Of a DNA stretch of 64,000 bases, positions 1-10,900 are shown one piece after another. Below the pieces are notes generated by a model that ran no database searches, had not been told where the DNA came from, and worked only from the letters and a program-made list of their open reading frames with translations. The DNA comes from Bacteroidales bacterium (GTDB taxonomy: Bacteria > Bacteroidota > Bacteroidia > Bacteroidales > Paludibacteraceae). The stretch covers positions 43,151-107,150 of the forward strand of contig JAAYQF010000093.1 in the NCBI GenBank assembly GCA_012519425.1, written 5' to 3'. Numbering within the stretch: the first letter of the stretch is position 1; each line of letters begins with the position of its first letter. A program made the translations under genes and the position numbers.

Positions 1-1235
1 ACTTCATCCTGATCAAATCCCAGATATTCAAGACGGAAATTATCAAACAACACCCAGTAATACGATTGCCTGAAATCAGATTTGGCTCCAATCGTCAGCA
101 CATCATTTTCTGCCAGCATAATGTCAGTTAAAACCATCTCATAGTGCCCGTCTGAAAACGCCCTCCCGGCAGAAGCCATATTGTTGACATAGCCGTTATA
201 CGTTCCATCACCTGAATAGGTATGTTTATAAAGTGAGTTGAATGGAATGGAATGTTCTGAGAAAACTTCACTATTTGCATAAAGGCGGGCGTAAATAGTT
301 TCAGTACCTGCTTTGTAAGCAGCACCGCTGTCATTGTTTTTCGGACGCTCAAAGCCTTGTGCTTTTAATATGTATTTACCTGCCGGCATGCCTGTGATCT
401 CTTGATACATGTCGAAGGTTCTTTCATAAAACTCCACTTCATGATAATTGACCGTAGCAGCTTCCACGGTCCATCCTTCAGCATCATTATTATCAAAATT
501 CGGATTAACCAAATAATAAGTCAGATCAACAGGGTTTGACGGGGAAGCATCCCTGGTTATTTCATCTATCACCTCTCCGTCCAATTCTTTGGTAGCATTC
601 CTGACTTCATTAGGATCCTTCGATGTTTCATACACAGTGGTGTATGATGAAAGGTCAAGACTTGTCGTTTCTGATGCATGGACCAAAGCTCTGTAAAAGG
701 CCTGGCGAGCTTCATACAAAGAAATATTTAAAAATTGCCATTTGATATAATCGGCATATTGGTCTTTATCACGATTGTATTTTAATATGTAATTGTCGTT
801 CTCTTTTAGTCCGTCAGAACCGAAAAACTGATTGGCTCTGTAGCCTGCATAATTCGAAGGAGCCTGAATGGTATAAGTAAAATCTTCTCCATCCACTAAC
901 TGTATGTTCCACTTGTTGTCTTTGGTTTGATCCGTATAAACATTTCCGCTTAGATCATCCCTGAACAATGTCTTGTCTCTTCCGGGAAACTCCAATACAT
1001 ACAGACTTGTAGCAGCATCAAGGCGAACGGTAGCAACCAAACCTTCCTCCTTTAGTACCGCCCGTGTTCCCCAATCGGCTCCGGCAGCTATCTGTAAATT
1101 CAGACCTGTATTTTGCACATAGTAAACTGAACCGTCCTGTATTTCAGTTGCTTCCAGGACCGGTACTTCCCATGTTTGTGCGGATAAGTTAATCGTGCAT
1201 AAAAGCATGCTTAACATCATAAATTTCACTCTCAT
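1..1235 (-). CDS. Secreted zincin-like protein, partial (3' end outside the window)
   Basis: The reading frame is open on the minus strand from an ATG at 1235 to the left edge, so only about the first 411 residues are present. It is missing from the ORF track because no stop lies in the window. The protein starts MRVKFMMLSMLLC, a signal peptide ending near NLSAQ. The rest (TWEVPVLEATEIQDGSVYYVQ, then repeated-loop beta segments and a carbohydrate-binding-like block near YERTFDMYQEITGMPAGKY) aligns almost residue for residue with the N-terminal part of the next gene (1294-4512). The two are tandem paralogs. Only the shared accessory half is visible; by homology the missing part should hold the HExxH region and a T9SS tail. 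It begins 58 bp after the stop of the upstream paralog, with no obvious promoter between, so cotranscription is likely. The substrate is unknown. Confidence 0.85.
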   Translation of the reverse strand, partial: MRVKFMMLSMLLCTINLSAQTWEVPVLEATEIQDGSVYYVQNTGLNLQIAAGADWGTRAVLKEEGLVATVRLDAATSLYVLEFPGRDKTLFRDDLSGNVYTDQTKDNKWNIQLVDGEDFTYTIQAPSNYAGYRANQFFGSDGLKENDNYILKYNRDKDQYADYIKWQFLNISLYEARQAFYRALVHASETTSLDLSSYTTVYETSKDPNEVRNATKELDGEVIDEITRDASPSNPVDLTYYLVNPNFDNNDAEGWTVEAATVNYHEVEFYERTFDMYQEITGMPAGKYILKAQGFERPKNNDSGAAYKAGTETIYARLYANSEVFSEHSIPFNSLYKHTYSGDGTYNGYVNNMASAGRAFSDGHYEMVLTDIMLAENDVLTIGAKSDFRQSYYWVLFDNFRLEYLGFDQDE

Positions 1236-1293
1236 ATTTTTTGGTTTTTACGGTTTATGTTTAATATATGTAAAAAAAATATCGGTTTAAATT

Positions 1294-4200
1294 TTATCGA
1301 ACAACAACTTTTTTAGTTTTGGTAGCTTGTCTGTTGGAAACAGAAACAAAATATACCCCTTCTGACAATGTTCTTGAACAGGAGCCTGACACTCCGCTCA
1401 TGCTGAATTGCAAGCGTCCGGAAATATCATACACAACTATATCAGATGGTTCGACGATATTATTGATGTGCAACTGCTGATTTTCAGCATAAATGGCAAG
1501 TTGAGACATCGCCATCTCTTCTGTTTGGCTCGTCTGCGGGTAAGCCTTATCGAAAAGCTCAACCTCATCTGCGGTCAGAATAAACCAACGTTGTGAGGTA
1601 GCCGCATCATTCAGATTAAAGGCAGTCGCTGTAATAGACCTATTGGTCAGAACAGACATCGCAGGAGGATTCAGTTGATGTTCCGGACGTATGATCCAAA
1701 ATGTCCGGGTAGTAAGTTTATCCCTTCCGGAGCCTATCTCTGAATTTACACGAGACATCATCATTTGGAAGTTTTCCGCCGTTCCGGGAATAGCTTTTTC
1801 CGTCAAAGTAATTCCATTTGCACCAAGTTGCCTGTAAGTAAAATACTTTCCTGTGCTTGCATTGCGAATGGTGTAATAGCAGTTTTTCGGATTGAATGTG
1901 AAATACCATGCTGCACTGTCATTTGCCAGGGACTCTGCACCACTCATAACTCTCAATGCCAGTCTTCCTTGCGGACTCTCAACCAAATACATGGTGTTTC
2001 GTCCCAATCTTTCATTTTCAATCTTGATATAATACTTGATGGTATCTTCCGACTCAAACGTGTATGCAGGGGTAGTAAAACCTCCTGTCGGAGGCAAACC
2101 ATCCTCACCAAGACCTTGATAGATGGAAGTGTTTGCCATATACAAAACAGAACTACCGGAATCCTCATGTGCTCCATTAATGCCATAGGGCCACATATGC
2201 ACTCCATCTCCGGTCAACCTGGCAGTCCCGCTGTTTTCAAAAAACTGCACCACTTTATTGGCACGATCTCCCAGCCAGTCACCACGTCCTTCACCAGCCC
2301 GTAAAGGTGAAGAGCCACCATACCAAATGCCATGTTGTCCGACACCTATAGTATGCCCCATCTCATGAAGTACGGTACCCGTACGCTGGTAAGAGGGGTT
2401 CGGACCAAAAGTCATCCATCCCCCGTAACTTGCCTCAGCAGTAGGTGTACCTGAACCATAATTGGCCGTCACATGAAGCCCCTGAATACTGGTGAAATTA
2501 TTAAAATATTCAACCGCCGATTCAACTCCCTCTTTAATACCGATTATATCTGTATTTAAAGTATAAGTAACTCTTCCTTTGGGAATGGTAATTACTTTCA
2601 ACACATCACCATAACCGACAGCATAGGTCCGGGTCATGGCATAAGCTCGTATGTAATAAACAGTAGATGGCTCAAGATTTTTAATGTGATAAATATTACC
2701 ATTATGATTATAATATTCAGTTGTTCTATTGTCCAGCACAGTGGGCTCAGGATGCGTGGCCCAGCAAAAACCACGTTCTATATTTGAACCTACTGCGCCC
2801 AGTAATCTGGCAAGTATGGATGTGGATCCTCTTACATAATTAGGATTGGTCATTACGCGAGGTGCCGTTCCGGTGGCATTTGCCAGATAATAGGTAAGGA
2901 TGGCTGAATACATTTCAGATGTGCCGTTGTAAATATCATCCAGCTCTGCATCAAAATTATTTGACATGTCCTCAGCTGAATTGATGCTGTTTTGCAAAGC
3001 AGAAGCTTCGTTTCCTGATCCGTCGGCATACACAACCCTGGCAGAATCAATGGCTATTTGCAGATTTTCATATGCAAGCACGGATACTTCTGCTGCCTCA
3101 GTGGTCACAAGCAACTGGTCATAAGCCTCGTACAGATTGGTCAAATCCAAAGGCTCGGCATCCAAAACATCTCCTATCTGATCCAATGCCGAAGTCAGGT
3201 TGCCTCGTACAACATTCTGCATTTTACCATCTAAGAGTCCCCGGGCAGCGGTTATTTGTTGTTGAGCCAATGCCACAACTTCATCTGCATCAAACCCCAG
3301 ATATTCAAGACGGAAATTATCCAACATGACCCAATAGTACGACTGTCTGAAATCAGATTTGGCTCCAATTGTCAACACATCATCTTCCGCCAACATGATT
3401 TCAGCTAGTTCCATTTCATAATATCCCAATGAAAATGCTCTCTGACCGGAAGATTTATTACTGGGATAGCCGTTCAAGGTTCCTTCTCCGGAAAGCTTGT
3501 GTTTATAAAGTGAATTAAACGGCATGGAATGTTCTGAAAAAATTTCACTGTTCGCATAAAGGCGGGCATAAATGGTTTCAGTACCTGCCTTGTAGGCAGC
3601 ACCACTGTCATTGGCTTTCGGGCGCTCAAAACCTTGTGCCTTTAAAATATACTTACCTGCAGGAAACCCGGTGATCTCCTGATACATATCAAAAGCTCTT
3701 TCATAGAATTCTTCTTCAGAACCACTAACTGTAGCAGATCCTTGCGTAATCTTCCATCCACCGCAAAAATTTGGATTAACAAAATAATGAGTTAAATCGA
3801 CAGGATTTGAAGGAGAAGCGTTCTCTGTTATTACACCCAACACTTCACTGTCCAGCGCCAAAGCAGCATTTCTAATCTCATCGGAATCGTCCGATGTTTC
3901 ATATATATTGCTGTATGAGGCGAGATCAAGCTCTGTTACCTCTGATGCATAAACCAAAGCTTTATACAAGGACTGACGAGCTTCATACAAAGTCACATTT
4001 AAAAACTGCCACTTGATGTAATTGGCATATTGGTCTTTATCGCGATTACATTTCAGTATGTAATTATCGTTTTCTTTTAAACCGGTGGAACCAAAAAACT
4101 GATTAGCTCTGTAGCCTGCATACGACGAAGGGGCCTGAATGGTATAAGTAAAATCTTCTCCATCTACCGGCTGTATGTTCCATTTATTCTCAGTTGTTCG

Positions 4201-4512
4201 GTCTGTATAAACGTCTCCGACATTATTACTCCTGTACAATGTCCAGCCATTTCCGGGAAATTCCAACACATACAGATTTGTATTGGCATCAAACCGAATA
4301 GTAGTAGTCAAGCCATTTTCCTTTAATATTGCCCGCGTTCCCCAGTCGGCTCCGGCAGCTATCTGTAAATTAAGACCCGTATTTTGCACATAGTAAACTG
4401 AACCGTCTTGTATCTTGGTTGCTTCTAAGACTGGTGTTTCCCATGTTTGTGCGGATAAACAAACATTAAACAGGCAAAAAAATATGCCTGACAAAGTAAA
4501 TTTCATTCTCAT
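1294..4512 (-). CDS. Secreted zincin-like metalloprotein with T9SS sorting domain
   Basis: 1072 aa. The signal peptide (about residues 1-21, ending CLSAQ) is followed by a long beta-rich N-terminal half shared with the truncated paralog at 1-1235. A helical linker lies near residues 415-540 and a fibronectin-III-like segment (GFCWATHPEPT ... YYIRAYAMTRTY) near 555-650. The motif HEMGHTIGVGQH at about residue 715 is a typical zinc-peptidase HExxH helix. The third His lies one position later than in classical metzincins (HExxHxxGxxxH), so the family is uncertain. After it comes a ricin/lectin-like stretch (YYTIRNASTGKYFTYRQ). The last ~70 residues (IVVYDISGRLQFSM ... GVYFVSVSNRQATKTKKVVVR) are a type A T9SS C-terminal domain, so the product should be secreted or surface-anchored. 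Its promoter is the element at 4575-4614. A peptidase acting on glycoprotein is plausible but not shown. Confidence 0.8.
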   Translation of the reverse strand: MRMKFTLSGIFFCLFNVCLSAQTWETPVLEATKIQDGSVYYVQNTGLNLQIAAGADWGTRAILKENGLTTTIRFDANTNLYVLEFPGNGWTLYRSNNVGDVYTDRTTENKWNIQPVDGEDFTYTIQAPSSYAGYRANQFFGSTGLKENDNYILKCNRDKDQYANYIKWQFLNVTLYEARQSLYKALVYASEVTELDLASYSNIYETSDDSDEIRNAALALDSEVLGVITENASPSNPVDLTHYFVNPNFCGGWKITQGSATVSGSEEEFYERAFDMYQEITGFPAGKYILKAQGFERPKANDSGAAYKAGTETIYARLYANSEIFSEHSMPFNSLYKHKLSGEGTLNGYPSNKSSGQRAFSLGYYEMELAEIMLAEDDVLTIGAKSDFRQSYYWVMLDNFRLEYLGFDADEVVALAQQQITAARGLLDGKMQNVVRGNLTSALDQIGDVLDAEPLDLTNLYEAYDQLLVTTEAAEVSVLAYENLQIAIDSARVVYADGSGNEASALQNSINSAEDMSNNFDAELDDIYNGTSEMYSAILTYYLANATGTAPRVMTNPNYVRGSTSILARLLGAVGSNIERGFCWATHPEPTVLDNRTTEYYNHNGNIYHIKNLEPSTVYYIRAYAMTRTYAVGYGDVLKVITIPKGRVTYTLNTDIIGIKEGVESAVEYFNNFTSIQGLHVTANYGSGTPTAEASYGGWMTFGPNPSYQRTGTVLHEMGHTIGVGQHGIWYGGSSPLRAGEGRGDWLGDRANKVVQFFENSGTARLTGDGVHMWPYGINGAHEDSGSSVLYMANTSIYQGLGEDGLPPTGGFTTPAYTFESEDTIKYYIKIENERLGRNTMYLVESPQGRLALRVMSGAESLANDSAAWYFTFNPKNCYYTIRNASTGKYFTYRQLGANGITLTEKAIPGTAENFQMMMSRVNSEIGSGRDKLTTRTFWIIRPEHQLNPPAMSVLTNRSITATAFNLNDAATSQRWFILTADEVELFDKAYPQTSQTEEMAMSQLAIYAENQQLHINNIVEPSDIVVYDISGRLQFSMSGVSGSCSRTLSEGVYFVSVSNRQATKTKKVVVR

Positions 4513-4557
4513 ATTCCTGGTCTTTATGGTTTATACTTCACTTAGTTGTGTAAAACA

Positions 4558-4614
4558 GTTTTACTACAAACAATCAACATACAAAGATAGTTGATCGTTT
4601 GTAGTAAAACAAAA
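4558..4614 (-). promoter_or_regulatory. Promoter of the zincin gene pair inside a 21-bp inverted repeat
   Basis: On the minus strand, TTTG (complement of 4610-4613) is followed after 20 bp by TATCTTTG (complement of 4582-4589). This matches the Bacteroidetes -33/-7 consensus (TTTG, TAnnTTTG). The -7 box occupies the 11-bp spacer of an inverted repeat: left arm 4558-4578, right arm 4590-4610, 20 of 21 positions complementary. The expected 5' leader is about 60 nt before the ATG at 4512. The palindrome could be an operator, or a terminator hairpin for the upstream LamG gene, whose stop lies 24 bp away. Both roles fit. Confidence 0.65.
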
Positions 4615-4637
4615 TAAATTAAACTGACAAAGAACCC

Positions 4638-7600
4638 TTACTTAACCATTAGTTTAACTGCAGGATAATTGTTGATCTTAATCAGATAAATACCGGCTTC
4701 AACAGTCGCATGTCTTGCAAAATCTATTTTACGTCCAAACATGTCATATACCGATACCACGTCTCTTTCCATTAAATTATCGATCATGATCTTGCCATCA
4801 ACTGCATAAACATGATATGGGAAATCAGAGTTATCTGACCTTACAGGGATCAGACCGCTTGGCATGGTAGCACTGTTAAGCATTTCCAAAGTTGCAGGCA
4901 CATCCATTACATCACCCTGGAAATCATCTTCCAGGAATGCTTCGGTGTACATTCTGAAGTCATAGATCATTGTTTGACGTAAATATGAGTCATTGCCATA
5001 GCACGAACGTCCGATCCAGTTGTACATTGTTCCAATGCGCCCATCCATTGGTAAGAAAAATGGCGGAAGATTGAAGATATCTGTTTCTGCAACAAGTAAA
5101 CCGTCAATGTATACTGAAGCAACTAAATCTACACTTTGAACAAAAGCAAAGTGTACCCATCTGCCCTTTTCAGCCGGTAAGTAATTACCTGTATCTATAT
5201 CCCTTACTTCAACATTTTCAAGAACGCCCGGTCCTTTTAATTCTATTCTTTGTTGTCCCTGTCCCAGGATAGCCACAAGGTGTCCATTACCTTCAGTTTC
5301 CCAGTTAGAGAAAGTCCACAGGAAGTTTCCGGCGTTACCTAATTCTTCATAATCCTCATCAATATAGAAGTATACTGAAAGGGTGTAATCCATGGCTTCA
5401 TTGTACATGATTTGACCAATTTCATATCCCAAATCGAAATATCCGGTTCCATTACCCAAATCCAACACATTGAGTGAAGTACCGTCTTCCAATTTTAATT
5501 GAGCTATCTTGGCGTCATTCATCATGGTTCCCTGGAAGCCCTTTTCAGCTATATCGGTTACAGTTTTGCCGTCAACCTGACTGAAGTCATAATGAACTAC
5601 CAAAGTGCTTTCGAAAGGTGTACCATCTGTTGGCACAGTTGCAATAAACTCTTTCTCTGCCTTTCTTCCGTTGCGCATCAAATGAGCAGTCAGCGTGACA
5701 GTAGCGTCATACAATTTTGGTTTATTTACTGTTCCATCCTCAGATATTATAAGAGGATCAGAAGTACTCCAGAAAACAGTAACATCGTCGTATCCATCTA
5801 CAGAACCCGGCAAGGTGAGATCAGACTCAACATTGTTCAAATCACCTAAATCAAGTGCTGCTAATGCTGCTTCCAAAACATCATCCGGAACATTGGGATT
5901 CTGTTCGTATGCTAAATTGAGCGCAGCCAATGTATTTTCGATATCAAGAATAGCCATATCATCCGCCGTTAGCGGGATACTCATCAGTCTAAAGTCATAA
6001 ACCAATGTTTTCTGCATATAATTATCGCTCGCATAACAGGGACGTCCAATCCAGTTGTAAGGCATTCCGGTAAATTCCGGTCTTGCTATATCCATTGGAG
6101 AAAGCGAAACTGTACCCGACGTAACTGAGTCACCGTCAATGTATATTGTTGCAAGATCACCTTGTTGTACAAACAAGATATGGTGCCATTCGCCCTGGAA
6201 TTTAGGTCTGCCATCCTCAGGGAATGGATACTTTTGGAAGTAATCACCTTTTTCGAAAGCTTGTGCTCCTCCCCAGTGAGTCTTGGTAATTTCATATTTA
6301 ACAGAAGTAGGACGTATAAAAATACCACCCATCTGGGTATCACCTATCGATTCTGAATTCGCAAATGTCCACAGGAAGTTTCCATGACCATCTATATTTG
6401 CTGCATCAACATCCACGAAGAAATAAGCTCCGGCACTGTAATCATCCAATTTATAAACTTCTTTACCTATTTCCGTACCCATGTCAAAATAGCCTCGACC
6501 TTCACCTAAGTCGAGTACATTGAAGCGATTACCCTCATCACCGATCACCCTGATCTGAGCTTCATTCTTAATTGTTCCCTTGTAGGTAACGCCTTCAGTA
6601 TATTCACCTTCGTTAGAGGTTACAACCACTTGACCATTTTCGAACGAGATATTCTCTGAGTCAAATTTCCAAATCGCAATTTCATACGGAGACGGTTCAC
6701 TGGGCAAGGTCCGCACGATGATGGTTTTTTCTAAGGTATCATCTCCTTCTTTAGAGAAGGTCACCGTCAACGTTACAGTCACGGCTAAATCTTGAAGCGT
6801 AACCTTACCGTCTGTCGCGATAACATCTTCTCTTGAAGATTGCCAGGTTAAAGTAATGCCACTGATATTAGTCATTAAATCCAGGTCTGTATCTATTTCA
6901 TTCAAGGCATAATTACCACCCAAAATATCTTCATCTTCGAAAGCCTGGTAAACATTCAAAAGTTCTTGTGAGTACTTATAGATCACCACATCAATTTCTG
7001 CAAACACTTCAGAATTGTTGCTTGATTCCAAACGAATTTTTCCGGTCACGTCGGTAGTTCCGTCATATTGAATCTCCAGCTCATCTTTTCCGTAACGGTA
7101 GTTATTTGCATCCACGTAATCTCCTTGTAGGATAGTGTTTGCTTCTAAAGTTGCAGGTCCTGTGATTCCGGCAGGGTAAGTCACTTTTATTACATCTCCG
7201 TCAGGAAGATTTGCAGATTGCACATAGAGTACTTTAGCAAACTCACCATCAGCCATGCTGAACTCTACTTTTTTTGTAAAAGGCAAAATGATAGGGTCGA
7301 CAACTTTATAAACCTCAACATTGTCTATCAAACCGTACGGGATATAAACATTACCGTTTCCATCACCCAATGAGGGAGCAAGATATTCAACTTGTTTCCA
7401 TACTTCATATTCCTGCTCTGCTTCGTTTTCGTAATACCGTATCTCAAAATACGGAGTACCACCACCCAGGGCTATCATCGTTGCACCACCGTCATTATAA
7501 AACCAACACATGGCCCTTACACGATAAACCGCATCTAATTCAAGGGCGGAAGAAGTGTTTTTCTGATAAACCCCGGCCCAATTACCGGCTACATGTCCGC

Positions 7601-7787
7601 TATTACCACAATAGGCTCCTTGTGCTTCAGTTACAACCGAAGAGCTACCCCAACCGTCTGAAGGCGAGTTACATTCCGGATCGAGGATCATGTTTGCAGC
7701 TGCGTCCAAGGGTTGAAAACAACCATCATTAGCAAACATCACTGAGCTAACAAGTATGCTCAAGAATAAAAAATAAAATCGTTTCAT
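4638..7787 (-). CDS. Secreted LamG/Ig-like multidomain protein with T9SS tail
   Basis: 1049 aa. Residues 1-19 are a signal peptide (MKRFYFLFLSILVSSVMFA). A jelly-roll carbohydrate-binding-like domain follows (about 25-165, ILDPECNSPSDGW). Next are two modules, each an atrophied bacterial Ig-like domain (for example ITLTWQSSREDVIATDGKV) and a concanavalin/LamG domain (about 375-610 and 735-965; both contain YNWIGR(P/S)CY). The last ~70 residues (VVSVYDMFGRKIDFARH ... GIYLIKINNYPAVKLMVK) are a T9SS sorting domain. No glycosidase or peptidase motif is visible, so a glycan-binding or adhesive role at the cell surface is likely. The gene has its own promoter with the direct-repeat operator shared with the fucose genes, which suggests co-expression with fucose use. 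The ATG at 7787 directly precedes the signal peptide. Confidence 0.8.
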   Translation of the reverse strand: MKRFYFLFLSILVSSVMFANDGCFQPLDAAANMILDPECNSPSDGWGSSSVVTEAQGAYCGNSGHVAGNWAGVYQKNTSSALELDAVYRVRAMCWFYNDGGATMIALGGGTPYFEIRYYENEAEQEYEVWKQVEYLAPSLGDGNGNVYIPYGLIDNVEVYKVVDPIILPFTKKVEFSMADGEFAKVLYVQSANLPDGDVIKVTYPAGITGPATLEANTILQGDYVDANNYRYGKDELEIQYDGTTDVTGKIRLESSNNSEVFAEIDVVIYKYSQELLNVYQAFEDEDILGGNYALNEIDTDLDLMTNISGITLTWQSSREDVIATDGKVTLQDLAVTVTLTVTFSKEGDDTLEKTIIVRTLPSEPSPYEIAIWKFDSENISFENGQVVVTSNEGEYTEGVTYKGTIKNEAQIRVIGDEGNRFNVLDLGEGRGYFDMGTEIGKEVYKLDDYSAGAYFFVDVDAANIDGHGNFLWTFANSESIGDTQMGGIFIRPTSVKYEITKTHWGGAQAFEKGDYFQKYPFPEDGRPKFQGEWHHILFVQQGDLATIYIDGDSVTSGTVSLSPMDIARPEFTGMPYNWIGRPCYASDNYMQKTLVYDFRLMSIPLTADDMAILDIENTLAALNLAYEQNPNVPDDVLEAALAALDLGDLNNVESDLTLPGSVDGYDDVTVFWSTSDPLIISEDGTVNKPKLYDATVTLTAHLMRNGRKAEKEFIATVPTDGTPFESTLVVHYDFSQVDGKTVTDIAEKGFQGTMMNDAKIAQLKLEDGTSLNVLDLGNGTGYFDLGYEIGQIMYNEAMDYTLSVYFYIDEDYEELGNAGNFLWTFSNWETEGNGHLVAILGQGQQRIELKGPGVLENVEVRDIDTGNYLPAEKGRWVHFAFVQSVDLVASVYIDGLLVAETDIFNLPPFFLPMDGRIGTMYNWIGRSCYGNDSYLRQTMIYDFRMYTEAFLEDDFQGDVMDVPATLEMLNSATMPSGLIPVRSDNSDFPYHVYAVDGKIMIDNLMERDVVSVYDMFGRKIDFARHATVEAGIYLIKINNYPAVKLMVK

Positions 7788-7842
7788 GATTAATAAATTT
7801 AAATTTCACATAAAAATAATTTCCGTATTACAATAAATATTA

Positions 7843-7908
7843 CAAATATACAAGCTTCTGAATCAGAAGCTAAAAAACAAAACCGACAAAATTATAAACA
7901 AAACCGAC
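7843..7908 (-). promoter_or_regulatory. Promoter and 21-bp direct-repeat operator of the LamG gene
   Basis: The -7 box TATATTTG is the complement of 7843-7850. No -33 TTTG lies at the normal distance. A 19-bp palindrome (AGCTTCTGAATCAGAAGCT, 7853-7871) lies just upstream. Then come two identical half-sites AACAAAACCGAC at 7876-7887 and 7897-7908, exactly 21 bp apart, with the nearer one 25 bp from the -7 box. Two half-sites in direct repeat two helical turns apart are typical of AraC-family binding sites. Confidence 0.6.
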
Positions 7909-7978
7909 AAAATTTTTCAAACAGCAACCGACTGACTGTTTGAGGATTTATTTTATCCCCGAACAATCAAAGTACAAA

Positions 7979-10900
7979 TCAGATAATCACCTTTGCCCTT
8001 AACCGATCTGCACAGATAATGTAAATACCTTTATCAAGTGGCACGATCAGTTTATCCCGGACAGCGTTATATTGTTTGATCAACCTTCCGTAAACATCAT
8101 AAATCCTGAGGTCTTCCCCGGACAAATCATCTACGATGAGGTTATCATCAACAATCCTGTATTTCAACTCCGCATTATCAGGAGCAATTAAGCCACTGGA
8201 TGAATCGTCAACCATAAAGCCAACTGACTTGACATTAGAGCTATGCCCGGAATATTTAACCCTGATTTTATGGACACCTTCCAACTGGAATGCTGCTGCG
8301 GATTCAGAAACTTTAAAAGTCAGTTGACCGCCTGTATTGATAGCAGGTACCCGGGCAAAGGGAACAACTTCATTATCCTTAAGAAAATTATAAGTAGCTC
8401 CCGCAGGTGGAGTCCCGCCATATGCTGTTTCTACGAAGGCTTTCTTGGGAGCATTACCGGATCCGAAATCAATGTCACCTAAAATAATTTCTCCTTGAGT
8501 AGACCCCTGTGCATACGAAACATTTTTGTCTGTAAGTGTCCAACTCATGTTTTTCAGTTGATCGACTTCGCTGACCGGAATGTTATAGAGTTGATCTAAG
8601 GAAGCATCATAAACATATTCGGGCAAATAATCTTCATCATTCTTCAACACGCGCAGCAATAACACTTCTTTAGCTCTGAACTCCTGTGTATCACCCGCAG
8701 ACAAATCCCCAATCCATCCCAGATACAATGTTGTTTCCTCTTCTAAGGTAAACTCAAGACCGTGCCAGGTACCATCATTCAATCCTCCTGAGATGGAATA
8801 ATACGCCATGGCCTCGTCCTTTAAAGTTTTATAAGTAGGAATTGTCTCAGAAACAAACATGTACATATTGTTCAACATGTATAAAGCATCGTAGCCTGCC
8901 AAAAACCTGTATGTTCCTTTGGGTAATGTAACTTGTCTGTACAGCTTGACATCTTTCAAATTACCTCCTGTTGAGTTTCCTCTATCTTGCCAAACCCCCA
9001 TCATCAGCGAGGCATATCCCGAATATTTGTCGATGCCGTTCTTTATACCGGAATTATCAGACTGTGGTATTTCGAAATTTTCGACCACCCAATATGTGGG
9101 GGTTCCAAATCGGAGATTCGAAAAATCTTTGCGGGTAATATTCTTATAGTTTGCTATATAATCCGCTGAAATATCGTTCCCACTTTCATCCAGCAACAAA
9201 ATTTCATTGACACGCATACTCCGGTTAGCTGCACTTCCCGCGATATATACTACCCACCCGAGGGCAACTTGCGTTTGCTCAGTAAGGGTAAATTCGCAAA
9301 CCTCATACTGATTCCCGGTTGAAGCATTCGACATGTCGTAGTACGCCAAAGCTCTGTTTTTTACTTGCGCTGAGATAGGAAGAATACGACCTTTATTGAC
9401 AGCCAGGTATATCTCACTATTTTGCAAGCCGGCCTGTTCATGAACATTTATCCTTAGCTTATAACTACCGGCGGGCAAGGTAGTAGTTTGAAAAATCATT
9501 CCGTTCGTTATTGCAGGATCAGATGCATACCATTTTTGAACCCCGATGGAACGACTGTTTCCAAAATTATCATATCCACCCTTGGTGTTACCTTCCTGAT
9601 TAATTATATTTCCGGTCACTGTCCACGGCTCTCCCAACAGACCAAATCTGCCTCCTTCATCTGAACGGGAAAAATTCCTCGATTCAACCAAAGTTTTGTT
9701 GGTAATATTCTGGGTATTTGCAGTTGACAATACCCCTCCTTTTACCGAACTGGTAGTCATAAAGTGTGAAAAATCAGCCTGTAATTTGTCGATAGCTTCC
9801 TTTACAACGGAAGTCTCGCTGTCTTCCGGAACTGCCTGGGCTGCCTGAATTGCCTGCTCAAAAACCTGAACAGAGTCTGCACTCAACTGACCGGTGTTAG
9901 TTCCAACCCTTCCCCGGGATACATCAAGTGCACCCTGAGCTTCTGAAATAAGTGCGCTCAAGTTTTCATGGGTATAAAGATCTTCCCCGCCTTTGTATTG
10001 AACTTTAAATACCAGGGCTATATTACTGGGTCTTCTTGCAGGCAAGCCCGTCACTTTCAATCCTTCATAACTGCGAACAAATTCGAGTTCACCATGGCCC
10101 AGCAATTCTACTTTTTCTACAGGACCCAGGTATATAGGAGAAATACTTCCCAGGGATTTAAATAAAACCTCGCTTCCTGAGGGAGATCCCATAACTGTTG
10201 CATAAATGGTGTCTGCTTTACAAACATATCTTATATCATCTGCGCTATAAGCCTGCCCTTCATTGAACCCCTGTGCATTTATGGGATTTACCGCCTCAGC
10301 TATCGGACCTTCTCCGAAAACATGCCACGGCCTGGTATCATGGATACTTTCCTGGTTGATCTCCATCCAGGCAATGATTCCTTCAACTACAGCCATTACC
10401 TTTTCATCAAGCACTCCACGGCCACGTATAGGGACACTCAATAACAGATTGCCATTTTTACTCACGATATCGATGAGCATGTGAATAACCGTTCTGTCAG
10501 ATTTATACCAACCCATCTCATAATCATACCTGTTATAGTGCCATCCTCCTATACAAGTACAAGTTTGCCAATACTTTTCCTGTGGCCGGTCAGGAATTCC
10601 CCTTTCAATATCCCACATGATACATTCTTTCTGTTGTTCAGTCAGCACCTTAGCCATAATAACAGCTTCATTCCTTCCCTCATTATCTGCCATACTCTTG
10701 TTGTAGTAATGTGCAGCTATTTTTAATCCTGTGTTATCGAATTGCCAGAAAGGAAGTCCGGTATCATCAAAATATACCGCATCCGGATCGTATTGATTGA
10801 TCATATCTACGGTACGATTGTAGAATTTATCCAAATACGCCCTGTTGGGTAAATTAGCACCATTTCCCCAATTCCACTGGGAATGAATTCTGCCTCCATC

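Noticed and set aside
1765-2304. 179-aa plus-strand ORF inside the zincin gene
   Set aside because: Antisense shadow of a well-supported protein; composition and lack of motifs argue against a gene. The same holds for the other short overlapping ORFs of the track.
4617-4628. Possible fifth fucose half-site (AATTAAACTGAC)
   Set aside because: Only 7 of 12 positions match, the spacing is 27 bp, there is no second half-site and the promoter has a normal -33 box.
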